Below, piece after piece: positions 54,065 through 62,099 of a stretch of DNA of 64,000 bases (its first letter is position 1; the number at the start of each line of letters is the position of its first letter). A program made the translations under genes and the position numbers. The notes under the pieces were generated by a model that was given only the letters and a program-made list of their open reading frames with translations, was not told where the DNA came from and ran no database searches. Origin of the DNA: Nitrospinota bacterium (GTDB lineage: Bacteria > Nitrospinota_A > UBA7883 > JACRGQ01); assembly GCA_029881495.1 (NCBI GenBank), contig JAOUMJ010000011.1:1-64000 (forward strand), in the 5' to 3' direction.

Positions 54065-55468
54065 TTATAATGACCTCTTGCGTTTGAGTGATTGGGATGC
54101 CGACATTCCCATTATCAAAGCGTAGAGTGATGCATTTGCTGGTATCTGAATACTGAAATCAAACAGTGAATGGATCGCGACCAAGGCTGTAGATGCTAGT
54201 CCGATAACAGGAAACATAAAGTTGTGTTCACGCATCATAATCCCACGCAGACAAGTAAATATCAGTGCACCAAAAGCCGAAAGGAGCAGGGCTGTTGCGG
54301 GAATTCCCAGTTCGAAGGCGGTCTCAAGGTAGACATTATGTGCTTTTGTAAAAAACATTCCTGTTTCTCTGTCCCTGTATTTTGGGAATGATTCCGCATA
54401 AGTGCCGTACCCCTTCCCAAAAAACGGGGATTCGGATATGCCTTTAATCGTGCTCGCATAAACAATCATCCTTGAGTCCTCAAGATCACTGTTTCTCATG
54501 CGATTTGACGTAGTTTCTCCTGAAATAGACATGATGCCAAAGTAGCAAATGCAGAGGGTAATAAAAGAGAGAGCGATACTCAGCTTTCTATTTTTACTGC
54601 TAAATAAATACAGGAGAAACAATATGGCAATTGCACCAGTAGTGCTTATTAGCCCACCTCTTGAGAACGTTAGCAATAACGAAGAAAAGGAAACAATGAA
54701 TAAAATTATATAAATCCAGCCTGATTCTAAAATTGAGTATAGTGTCCTCACGATTTCTTCGCCAAGGTAGGAATATTGTCCCGACACCTTGAAGGTAATA
54801 TCCATGAATTGTGCAAGAGCGACCAATGCGATCATGCCTGAATACGTCGCAAAATGATTTCTGTTTGCAAATGTGCTTCTCAATCCTTCAGAGTGATGGT
54901 CATTACCGTGCCATGGGACGGTGCTTGTTCCAGATAAATAAATGTAAAGGCCAAAAGCAGAATATGCCAATCCGGAAAAGAGTACGATTTTCAAGATAAG
55001 CTTTGCGTTTTTTGTGTTTGTCGAATATTGAAACGATAAAAAGAAAATTGTGCCATATGTAAAGAGCTTCATAAGCCCCATATATGATTCATATGGATTG
55101 ACGCTGATACTTCCTGTGACAGTATTTCCAAGAGCAAACGACGCATCCTGCCATGCAGAATTTTGCCAGGACAAAGGAGTAAAAGGAGAATTTTGGAAAA
55201 ATATCCAGGCTCCAACTGAAATAAAAAGCCAGAATGGGAATCTGATATATTCAAATTGTGGCGAAAAGGAGAACTTACCCGAAGAAACCTGAATAGACCA
55301 TGACAACAGAAGCAAGCCGGAAGCAAAAGAAAGCATGCTCCAAGGAAGAGGGCGGTTGCTGCCAAGGAACAGGGGCGAAACTGAAACAGCAAATAATAAT
55401 ATGTATAGGATTATTGGCGAGCCATGTGTAGAGCTATTACCAGTGTGAAAATGGTTGCGAAGTTTCAT
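54065..55468 (-). CDS. O-antigen ligase/polymerase-like membrane protein (Wzy/WaaL family)
   Basis: 467 residues with about twelve TM helices and a large loop after the eighth. The Wzy_C-type signature lies near 335-375: GKGYGTYAESFPKYRD, then FTKAHNVYLETAFELG with the conserved histidine, and a late FDFSIQIPANA segment. It should polymerise or ligate glycan repeat units at the periplasmic face. Transcribed opposite to, and convergent with, the export genes. Confidence 0.82.
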   Translation of the reverse strand: MKLRNHFHTGNSSTHGSPIILYILLFAVSVSPLFLGSNRPLPWSMLSFASGLLLLSWSIQVSSGKFSFSPQFEYIRFPFWLFISVGAWIFFQNSPFTPLSWQNSAWQDASFALGNTVTGSISVNPYESYMGLMKLFTYGTIFFLSFQYSTNTKNAKLILKIVLFSGLAYSAFGLYIYLSGTSTVPWHGNDHHSEGLRSTFANRNHFATYSGMIALVALAQFMDITFKVSGQYSYLGEEIVRTLYSILESGWIYIILFIVSFSSLLLTFSRGGLISTTGAIAILFLLYLFSSKNRKLSIALSFITLCICYFGIMSISGETTSNRMRNSDLEDSRMIVYASTIKGISESPFFGKGYGTYAESFPKYRDRETGMFFTKAHNVYLETAFELGIPATALLLSAFGALIFTCLRGIMMREHNFMFPVIGLASTALVAIHSLFDFSIQIPANASLYALIMGMSASQSLKRKRSL

Positions 55469-55757
55469 ATTACAATTGAGTGACTAAGATTAACGCAAGA
55501 ATGGGAAAATGTCATTCAAATAATATGATCTGGAACAAATCTGTTGAACTATACCTCTGAATATATTGAAGTGTATTGTTCATATGCGTTAATAAGGCAC
55601 TGAAATATAATAATATAGGCATATGGAGCATGTGGGTATGCCGGAGTAGGTTCTTGCGGGATATCGATATTAATAAATAATACCACTGTTCAATGAATTG
55701 CGAGTAAGTTAAAATATGACGGTCTGTTGATGTCCGGAAATTTCGAGGAGGAGAACC
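55469..55757. other. Divergent intergenic region
   Basis: About 290 bp between the wzy-like gene and the HD-GYP regulator, AT-rich. I see only weak promoter-like boxes (TTGAAG, then TAATAA at 18 bases, around 55568-55597) and a strong GAGGAGGAG ribosome binding site just before 55758. No hairpin or coding frame stands out. Confidence 0.4.
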
Positions 55758-57227
55758 TTGCAGGAAGAAATATCTGCTATGCCTGATGTTGACAAGTTCA
55801 AGATTCTGCTGGTAGAAGAAAATAAAATCGCCAGGAAGGTCCTAGAAGGTGAACTTGGCATTCTGGAAGCTTCAATTGAGATTCTCACTGACGGCAGGAA
55901 GACGATCGCTACAGTAGCGGGGACGAGGCCAGATGTAATCGTGTTGGCAAGTGACTTGTCCAATATGACAGAACATCAAATTTGTGCCGAATTGAAAAAG
56001 CACAATGATACGAAAGACATTCCAGTAATAATTGTATCACACACCCCCACAGAGAGTGACAGGAAAAATGCATATGGTGCGGGTGCCGACTATTTCTGCA
56101 AATCTCCATTCCCGCGGGGAATGCTGGCAAAAAAAATACAGTCATTTCTGGAAAAGAAAGATGAAAAGGTAATTCCTCAGAAATTTTTGGTTGCGGAAGA
56201 CAGCGACACCATTCGTTCGATCATTGTAAATATTCTTCAAAAGCAGGGGCATACAGTTGTTGAGGCGAAAGACGGTATGGAGGCTTGGGATATTCTGAAT
56301 GAACAAAAGGATATTGACCTGATCATCAGCGATATATCAATGCCGAATATGGATGGCTATCAATTGTGCCGGCTGATAAGGGGAACCCAGGATCTCGAAT
56401 TTATTCCGATCATAATTGCATCCACGATATCGGATAAAAATAACATAGCAAAACTATTAAATTCGGGCGCGGACGACTATCTGATCAAACCTTTTTCGGA
56501 AGAAGAGTTTCTCGCGAGAATAAAGGCGCATACACGGGTGCACCAGCTGTACGCGGAACTGAGAGTTGCGAACGAGAACCTGAAAAAGTTCAACGATTCA
56601 CTGGAAAGGATGGTAAGTTTCAGAACCCAGGAGTTGTACGAAGCGAATATGGAGTCAATCACAATGCTTGCTGTGGCATCCGAGCATCGCGATACTGACA
56701 CGGGGAACCATGTTAGGAGAATTGCTGACTACTGCCATCAGATTACTTTTGGGATGGGTTATTCGGAATCAAAGGCGGATGAGATACGATACTCGGCAAT
56801 ACTCCATGATGTTGGCAAAATAGCTATCCCAGATTCCATACTTAAAAAGCCCGGAAATCTTAGTGAAAGCGAAGCAAGACTAATGCAGAATCATACTGTC
56901 AAGGGAGAGGAAATTCTTTCAGGAACTCAATTCTTTAAAACAGCCCGGGAAATTGCTCGGTGGCATCATGAAAAATTTGATGGAAGCGGGTATCCGGATC
57001 GGCTAGAAGAGTACAGTATTCCTCTTCCTGCGCGAATAACATCAGTCGCAGACGTTTTTGATGCTTTGACTACAAAACGGGTTTACAAAGATGCCTGGAA
57101 AGAGAAAGATGCACATGAATATATCATAAAACTTTCAGGCAAGGATTTTGATCCAATGGTAGTCGATGCGTTCGACAAACTATTCCAAGAGGGTGTTATC
57201 AGCAAAATACGCAATAAATACAGCTAG
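55758..57227 (+). CDS. REC-REC-HD-GYP response regulator (c-di-GMP phosphodiesterase)
   Basis: 489 residues with a TTG start preceded by GAGGAGGAG; an ATG at 55779 is the alternative. REC1 (about 10-135) keeps the acidic pair (LVEENK) and the lysine (CKSP), but the phospho-acceptor column is Ala64 (VIVLASDL), so it is probably a pseudo-receiver. REC2 (about 145-265) is canonical with Asp192 (IISDISMP) and a KPF lysine. A coiled linker leads to HD-GYP with HDVGK (350-354) and HHEKFDGSGYP, the full catalytic set for c-di-GMP hydrolysis. The next gene is a sigma-28-type flagellar operon, which suggests control of the switch between motility and surface life. Confidence 0.92.
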   Translation: MQEEISAMPDVDKFKILLVEENKIARKVLEGELGILEASIEILTDGRKTIATVAGTRPDVIVLASDLSNMTEHQICAELKKHNDTKDIPVIIVSHTPTESDRKNAYGAGADYFCKSPFPRGMLAKKIQSFLEKKDEKVIPQKFLVAEDSDTIRSIIVNILQKQGHTVVEAKDGMEAWDILNEQKDIDLIISDISMPNMDGYQLCRLIRGTQDLEFIPIIIASTISDKNNIAKLLNSGADDYLIKPFSEEEFLARIKAHTRVHQLYAELRVANENLKKFNDSLERMVSFRTQELYEANMESITMLAVASEHRDTDTGNHVRRIADYCHQITFGMGYSESKADEIRYSAILHDVGKIAIPDSILKKPGNLSESEARLMQNHTVKGEEILSGTQFFKTAREIARWHHEKFDGSGYPDRLEEYSIPLPARITSVADVFDALTTKRVYKDAWKEKDAHEYIIKLSGKDFDPMVVDAFDKLFQEGVISKIRNKYS

Positions 57228-57267
57228 TTACAGGCCGAAAATATTTCAAATAAAACTGCCCAAGGGC

Positions 57268-57294
57268 TAAAGTTTGCCGAATTACGTCCGATAA
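57268..57294 (+). promoter_or_regulatory. Near-perfect sigma-28 (FliA) promoter
   Basis: TAAAGTTT-N11-TCCGATAA against the consensus TAAAGTTT-N11-GCCGATAA: one mismatch in 16 and exact spacing. It points at the FliD-like operon, with a leader of about 230 nt. Confidence 0.85.
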
Positions 57295-57315
57295 GTAGAC
57301 AGGAAGGGCGCAACT

Positions 57316-57408
57316 ATGGCGTTATGTCCCGTATTTTTGCCTGAAGGTGTTCACTGCAACTGGCACCTTGTATTTATCGGTAAAGGTTATGAAAACTTTA
57401 ATGAATAG
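57316..57408 (+). CDS. Possible 30-residue leader ORF behind the sigma-28 promoter
   Basis: ATG at 57316 with AGGAAGGG about 8 bases ahead, 15 bases past the predicted transcription start, ending TAG. Peptide starts MALCPVFLPEGVHCNWHLV. No homology recognised. Position and ribosome binding site make it worth noting; it could be a leader peptide or chance. Confidence 0.3.
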   Translation: MALCPVFLPEGVHCNWHLVFIGKGYENFNE

Positions 57409-57487
57409 TATGGTTATTTCGAGCGGAATTCTGCCTTTTTTTTGTTTTTCTATTGATAAAGTGAAGCCTTGGTACTTCGCGTATACG

Positions 57488-57514
57488 TTATCGGAAGGAA
57501 AAAGTTTAACTTTA
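57488..57514 (-). promoter_or_regulatory. Sigma-28-like promoter on the minus strand
   Basis: Read on the minus strand: TAAAGTTA-N11-TCCGATAA, two mismatches in 16 with exact N11 spacing, and the same TCCGATAA -10 as the facing promoter. It directs transcription leftwards across a noncoding stretch into the antisense strand of the HD-GYP gene. Confidence 0.55.
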
Positions 57515-57530
57515 GCACCGGTGAAAAAAA

Positions 57531-59321
57531 ATGGTAAATAAAGCATTCTCACTATTCAATGATGGGCGTACAAGCTTCGGGGTTGGCGGGAGAAGGACCG
57601 GGTTTCTGATTGATACTGGCGATATTACGCCAAAGAACAGCGGTGGAACCATATCGGGAAGCGAGAAGAGAGTTGCTGAAAGTCTATGGATAATCAGCAG
57701 AAATCATCCAACGGTTTCGCTACGCCAATCAACACCCATAAACGCAATTTCAATCAGTGAATCCGTAGAAATGCTTGAGAGGGAATCGACAAGCAATCCT
57801 GTAGAACGCGCAACAAACTATCGATCAAGATTTCTGGAGATACAGGGGGATAAATTCAGGAAAGTTGAAGATCTGCTCCGAAGTATACAGGAAGAAGTCA
57901 GGGATATCCAGAGTCAGGGCTATTTAAGGAATACACGCACAAAAAACCGGGATCCCTCGATCATTGAAACTATGACGTATGAGAATCCGGAGCCGGGTAA
58001 TTACAAGATCGAGGTGCAAAATATGCCGGTGACCCACAGGCTTGCCTCGTCAAAAACATATCATCCAGCTCAAAAGCTGAATGTAGCCGGCGAGATAAAA
58101 ATTAACGGGTACCAGATTTCCATAGAGAGTAATGATTCACTGGCTACTATCGCCGAAAAAATAAACAGGGGCGAGGATACAAATTATAACAAAGCTCTTG
58201 ATCCCAGCGAGGATATAAACGGAAATGGAGAACTTGATGTCATAGACATCAATTCCTACTTCACGGGTAACAGCTATTCGAAACCGGTTTTCATCAATGA
58301 AGATTTAAATGGAAATGGAATACTGGACGGCTCCGAAGATTCCAACAATAACCAGAGGCTGGACGGAGTTGGTGCAGAAACGGGTGTAAAAGCTGTCATT
58401 TTCGACAATCAGCTTGTTTTGGTTAGCAGAATACCTGGTGATGTGGAAATAAGGCTTGAAGATCCTTCGGGCATTCTTGAACATATTGGACTGTTGATCA
58501 GAGATGAGCTGACTCAGGACGTAACCAAAAACACAAACAATGAAAACACGGTAGCCGTCGAAGTGGGAACAGTATTAGTCAACGGTGAAGCACACAAAGT
58601 TAACGATACAGAAACGCTCGATTTGATAAGCGGAATTATAGTGAAGCTCAAGGAAGAGGGGACTGCTGTAATTGAAGTTGAAGGCGCTCCGCAAGATATA
58701 TCGACGCAATCCGTTTCGCTTGTAGGAAGGTACAACGAAGCGTTAGATAACATGAATCTGGCAATATCCGGGCATGGCGCTATCAGCAACAACTTGAAAC
58801 TGCAAATGATTCACACGGATACGATCAAGGCGTTATTTTCTCCCCCTCCGGTTAAATTCGGCCTCTATAAATCGCTTGCGGACATAGGTATTAAAGACAA
58901 TAAAAGTGAGCCTTCCTCAATGGAACAGATTACCCTTGAAAACCTCTCTTCTGCACAGAACGATTCTCTAATGATACCTGGGAAAGGGAAATATTCGTTG
59001 TTAAGCAAAATAGACAAGATAGGGGTTAACTCCAGAGACAACTTTAAGCTGGAATTGGACAAGGGTCTCATGACGAGTAGCGTAAAAAAGGACTTTCAGT
59101 CGGTTAAGGATATGCTGAATTATGCTTCCAGCAGGCTACAGCAAAAACTGGACAAGCATTTAAATGAAGATTATGGGACATTGAAATTTCAGGAAGGCGT
59201 ATCAAATTATTATCTGCAAAACCGTGAGGCTGCCTCCTCAAACATGAGGTCTTTATCGGAAGTAACAAAAACAGAAATTTCAATCGAAAAGCATCAAAAA
59301 CTGTTTGGCTCGATTATTTAG
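57531..59321 (+). CDS. fliD: FliD-like flagellar filament-cap protein with calcium-loop insert
   Basis: 596 residues. The FliD pattern is seen in the PGNYKIEVQNMPVTHRLASS strand, SLATIAEKIN, and TGVKAVIFDNQLVLVSR with VEIRLEDPSG; the C-terminus is helical (DFQSVKDMLNYASSRLQQKL). The N-terminus lacks the usual GLGSGID opening. Between the IN helix and the GVKAVI strand (about 214-280) is an insertion with two D-x-N-x-N-G loops (DINGNGELD, DLNGNGILD) like EF-hand/dockerin calcium sites. Sigma-28 control and a following chaperone-like gene support FliD. A filament-cap paralogue or hook-associated variant is the alternative. Confidence 0.65.
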   Translation: MVNKAFSLFNDGRTSFGVGGRRTGFLIDTGDITPKNSGGTISGSEKRVAESLWIISRNHPTVSLRQSTPINAISISESVEMLERESTSNPVERATNYRSRFLEIQGDKFRKVEDLLRSIQEEVRDIQSQGYLRNTRTKNRDPSIIETMTYENPEPGNYKIEVQNMPVTHRLASSKTYHPAQKLNVAGEIKINGYQISIESNDSLATIAEKINRGEDTNYNKALDPSEDINGNGELDVIDINSYFTGNSYSKPVFINEDLNGNGILDGSEDSNNNQRLDGVGAETGVKAVIFDNQLVLVSRIPGDVEIRLEDPSGILEHIGLLIRDELTQDVTKNTNNENTVAVEVGTVLVNGEAHKVNDTETLDLISGIIVKLKEEGTAVIEVEGAPQDISTQSVSLVGRYNEALDNMNLAISGHGAISNNLKLQMIHTDTIKALFSPPPVKFGLYKSLADIGIKDNKSEPSSMEQITLENLSSAQNDSLMIPGKGKYSLLSKIDKIGVNSRDNFKLELDKGLMTSSVKKDFQSVKDMLNYASSRLQQKLDKHLNEDYGTLKFQEGVSNYYLQNREAASSNMRSLSEVTKTEISIEKHQKLFGSII

Positions 59322-59330
59322 GAGTAGGGC

Positions 59331-59744
59331 GTGAGTGATATAGATGTGATAGGCAAGGAGCTGGCAAGGCTATACAGGGAGTTACTTGAGATATCCAGAA
59401 GAATGCTCAGTGCGCTTAACGCGGAAAAGGGGGTGCCCGACATTCAGGAGTTATTGAATGAAAGGGAGGCGGTTATTGCGTCTATAAAAGCGAATGATGA
59501 GAGGTTGAAGGTTGCCGGGTTGGAACATATTGATGATTTCGATGTTTTATCAGAGATCGATTCACTATTGGAGGAAATAACGGAGATCGACAGGAGATGT
59601 TCGGAAATACTGGAGAATAATAAAACCGACATTTCCAGGGAAATGGAAGATTTAAGAACCGGCGGCAAGGCAATAAAGGGTTACAATCGCCGCCGGGAAG
59701 AGGGGAAAGGAGGATTTGGACGGTTTATCGACCTGAAAAAATAA
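59331..59744 (+). CDS. FliT/FlgN-like flagellar chaperone candidate
   Basis: 137 residues with a GTG start behind GGAGTAGGG. Almost wholly helical and charged (ELARLYRELLEISRRML, then EIDSLLEEITEIDRRCSEIL), with a basic C-terminus (GYNRRREEGKGGFGR). Size, coiled-coil character and placement right after a fliD-like gene suggest a FliT-type export chaperone; sequence alone is not diagnostic. Confidence 0.5.
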   Translation: MSDIDVIGKELARLYRELLEISRRMLSALNAEKGVPDIQELLNEREAVIASIKANDERLKVAGLEHIDDFDVLSEIDSLLEEITEIDRRCSEILENNKTDISREMEDLRTGGKAIKGYNRRREEGKGGFGRFIDLKK

Positions 59745-59748
59745 TCTC

Positions 59749-60018
59749 ATGAAACAGCTAGGATATGTTCAGCAGGTTGTCGGTCTTTACGCGATGCAAA
59801 ACATATATGCGGACAGATTGAAAGCCTATAAGATGGAAAGACCCGTTGTTCAGATACAAAGGGATTCCGTTGTGATATCTTCGCAGGCAAAAATACTCCA
59901 AAAAGCGGATTATAGAGAAAAGAAAGAATCCAGATCTCTGACGTATACCAATCCTAGGATAGACAATCCCGGTATGGGGAATACATTGGCCAATGAACTG
60001 ACGCCGATACCAGCCTAG
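59749..60018 (+). CDS. Small protein of the flagellar operon, unknown
   Basis: 89 residues starting 4 bases after the chaperone-like gene stop, with only a weak ribosome binding site. A D-S-V-V-I-S-S-Q-A-K segment resembles the D-x-V-x-I-S-x-x-A motif common in small flagellar proteins such as FlgM. The rest is low complexity and polar. Function not assigned. Confidence 0.45.
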   Translation: MKQLGYVQQVVGLYAMQNIYADRLKAYKMERPVVQIQRDSVVISSQAKILQKADYREKKESRSLTYTNPRIDNPGMGNTLANELTPIPA

Positions 60019-60032
60019 GGAGAATCCTGCCG

Positions 60033-60995
60033 CTATCCGTTCTCAATGGTGTCCAGAAGTAGTGACTTCACTTCCTCAAGACGACCTGGTATTGTAGCTC
60101 CACTTGCCCGTGGATGACCTCCACCTCCGAATTTTCTCGCCATCTTGTTCATATCGTAGAGATCGGATTTTGCCCTGAAGTTTACTCGACAATCCTTGCC
60201 GTTCACTTCTCGTATCAGAAAGGCGAGTTCTACCCCCTTTATGGAGAGGACTTCGTTCGCGAATCCGTCAGTGTCCACTTTTCTGCCGATTTTAGAATCC
60301 ATGAATTCATGGTCGAGCTCGGCGATTGCAACGGTATTGTTCCTGTGCAGAGTGATTGAGCTAAGCATCTTTCCACGCCCAATAGTGCTTTCATAGCTGT
60401 TCTGGGCAAACAGTATCTTTGATATCTCATGGGGATTTGCACCCATCTCTGCGAGCCATGCGGAAATTTCCAGGGTTCCGGCATCGGTGTTCTCATACTT
60501 GAAGCTCCCCGTATCGGTAGTTATTCCTGTATAGATGGCGGAAGCAGTAGTCGCGTCAGGTTCGATTTTCATTTCCTGAAAAATCAGGGCGACGATATGA
60601 GCCGAAGATGAAAGATTGGTAAACACCAGATTGCATGATCCGAATGCTTCATTCCCCTCATGGTGATCAATGTTCATGATCATCGCGTTTTTACCGATCA
60701 ATTTTTTAACAGGGCCGATACGGTCAATACCGGGAGAGTCAACGATGATTACCGAGTTAAAAGATTCGTCATGCAGGTCGTCGCTGAATATTTCAAATTT
60801 TTGCGACTGAGTGAGAAAAGTCAGCTTATCGGGTACAGGATCGTTGATAATAACCCTGTATTTTTTCCCGATACAATCAAACAATCCGGTCAGGCCGGCC
60901 ATGGAGCCTATGCCATCGCCATCAGGATTTACATGAGTAGTAATCAGAAAGTTATCATTTGTCGAAAAAAACTTCGATACGCAACTAAAATCCAT
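60033..60995 (-). CDS. nrnA: DHH phosphoesterase, NrnA-like oligoribonuclease/pAp phosphatase
   Basis: 320 residues, full length. THVNPDGDGIGSM, VIIVDSPG and NIDHHEGNEAFG supply the metal-binding aspartates and histidines of the DHH domain, and the DHHA1 substrate domain ends KFGGGGHPRASGAT. NrnA degrades short RNA oligomers and 3'-phosphoadenosine 5'-phosphate; it also clears pGpG from c-di-GMP turnover, which fits the nearby HD-GYP gene. It is convergent with the flagellar operon. Confidence 0.88.
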   Translation of the reverse strand: MDFSCVSKFFSTNDNFLITTHVNPDGDGIGSMAGLTGLFDCIGKKYRVIINDPVPDKLTFLTQSQKFEIFSDDLHDESFNSVIIVDSPGIDRIGPVKKLIGKNAMIMNIDHHEGNEAFGSCNLVFTNLSSSAHIVALIFQEMKIEPDATTASAIYTGITTDTGSFKYENTDAGTLEISAWLAEMGANPHEISKILFAQNSYESTIGRGKMLSSITLHRNNTVAIAELDHEFMDSKIGRKVDTDGFANEVLSIKGVELAFLIREVNGKDCRVNFRAKSDLYDMNKMARKFGGGGHPRASGATIPGRLEEVKSLLLDTIENG

Positions 60996-61097
60996 CTGAA
61001 TTTATTCTACACCAATTAATATCCGGAGTTATCTGTTTAAAAGAAACAGTGGCTTTTGCAGCAAATATCACTATTTACTGCTCAAAATGCAGCCAAA

Positions 61098-61127
61098 ATG
61101 AAACCACCGCTGATAGGCAGCGGTGGA
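61098..61127 (-). terminator. Terminator of the rubredoxin operon
   Basis: Perfect 9-bp stem CCACCGCTG / CAGCGGTGG with a 5-base loop, followed on the minus strand by TTTCATTTT, six bases past the rubredoxin stop. Confidence 0.75.
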
Positions 61128-61132
61128 AAATA

Positions 61133-61297
61133 CTATGCAACTACCTTGGTAAAATCGCTTTTTGATACGCCGCAGGCGGGACAATACCAGTCGTCCGGTA
61201 TGGATTCAAACGGCGTTCCAGCCTCCACACCACTGTCGGGGTCTCCAATTGCCGGGTCGTAAACCCATCCACATACGTTGCATACCCATTTTTCCAT
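61133..61297 (-). CDS. Rubredoxin
   Basis: 54 residues. Two iron knuckles are intact: [11 protein letters not shown] and [13 protein letters not shown], the four cysteines that hold the FeS4 centre. The [20 protein letters not shown] centre is typical. AGGAG lies 8 bases before the ATG. A small electron carrier; with the ferritin-like gene upstream it suggests a peroxide/oxygen-protection pair of the rubrerythrin type. Confidence 0.95.
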   Translation of the reverse strand: MEKWVCNVCGWVYDPAIGDPDSGVEAGTPFESIPDDWYCPACGVSKSDFTKVVA

Positions 61298-61319
61298 TAA
61301 ACTATCTCCTAAATTTATG

Positions 61320-61553
61320 TTATTTTTTTTGCAACTCTGCTAGCTGTTCTTCAAGTGAGTTTAAAAGCCTCTCCAGCTGTTCCTGATGTGACTTTTCTTG
61401 TTTAGCCAGAAATAAAAACATCTCTTTGGATACGGGATCGGTGTACTGCTCATAAAGTTCCATGTAATATTCATGAGCCTCCACCTCGCGAGGAATGGCG
61501 ATCACCAAGGCCTCGATCTTTCTCTCGATGTCCCTTATTTCCTTGCTAGACAT
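61320..61553 (-). CDS. Small ferritin-like/rubrerythrin-like protein
   Basis: 77 residues, two helices: [20 protein letters not shown] with an E-x-x-H-E arrangement, then [20 protein letters not shown] with E-x-x-H. That is one metal-binding half of a ferritin-like four-helix bundle; two copies would have to pair. Its ATG shares one base with the upstream stop (TAATG), and rubredoxin follows 22 bases on. Confidence 0.7.
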   Translation of the reverse strand: MSSKEIRDIERKIEALVIAIPREVEAHEYYMELYEQYTDPVSKEMFLFLAKQEKSHQEQLERLLNSLEEQLAELQKK

Positions 61554-61969
61554 TATATAAACTTACCTCCCAGATGCCCCAAGTAGGCTACGAACCCGCC
61601 GTTTAGAACGGATAAGGAAACGTACAGGTACCTCAACCCGTTTTCAGGTGTCGGTATCGACGGATCAATGAATCGCCATACCACCAATAAAATCGATAAT
61701 ACCACAAACGAAAGACCAAAAAGCCTTTTATGGTCGAAAATATGGGTAGATCTCCCGCTGAATCGGGTCTTCCAGTCAAAGATTCCCGAGAAAAACGTAA
61801 CCGGGGCGCCTAAGGCAGCGAAGATAAAACAGTAAAATGATGCCGATTCATAGCTCTGCTTTCCTGCCACAATGTAGGAAAGGAGGAGTATCACACCGAC
61901 GGGCCAAAGGGCGTTTGTAAAGTGGCTACCTATATGGTGGGTGTGTACGATCAACTTCTTACTTTGCAT
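61553..61969 (-). CDS. DUF2231-like small membrane protein
   Basis: 138 residues with four TM helices and an N-terminal histidine-rich start (LIVHTHHIGSHFTNALWPVG). GIFDWKTRFSGRSTHIFDHK between helices 2 and 3 recalls DUF2231 proteins, where conserved histidines may bind heme. First gene of the rubrerythrin-like/rubredoxin operon, so a redox role is plausible but unproven. Confidence 0.6.
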   Translation of the reverse strand: MQSKKLIVHTHHIGSHFTNALWPVGVILLLSYIVAGKQSYESASFYCFIFAALGAPVTFFSGIFDWKTRFSGRSTHIFDHKRLFGLSFVVLSILLVVWRFIDPSIPTPENGLRYLYVSLSVLNGGFVAYLGHLGGKFI

Positions 61970-62099
61970 AATCCCGCTTTGTGATAATCATATTCAAGTT
62001 TATACGACGAACCATACTCAACTCGTTCATTATACACAAGAAATGGTTTGAATTACAAAATATGAAGGTTGAAGAGTTTTGTTTCATCTGCAAGGCTGT

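Larger units (their letters stand above)
57228..57530. other. 303-bp region with two facing sigma-28-like promoters
   Basis: Holds the plus- and minus-strand promoters and a 30-codon ORF listed separately. The minus-strand transcript between 57481 and 57228 has no ATG; it would run on antisense to the HD-GYP gene. Confidence 0.6.

Noticed and set aside
57322-57552. 76-codon minus-strand frame in the sigma-28 region
   Set aside because: Its start lies upstream of the minus-strand promoter and overlaps the FliD-like start; no usable start codon follows the predicted transcription start.
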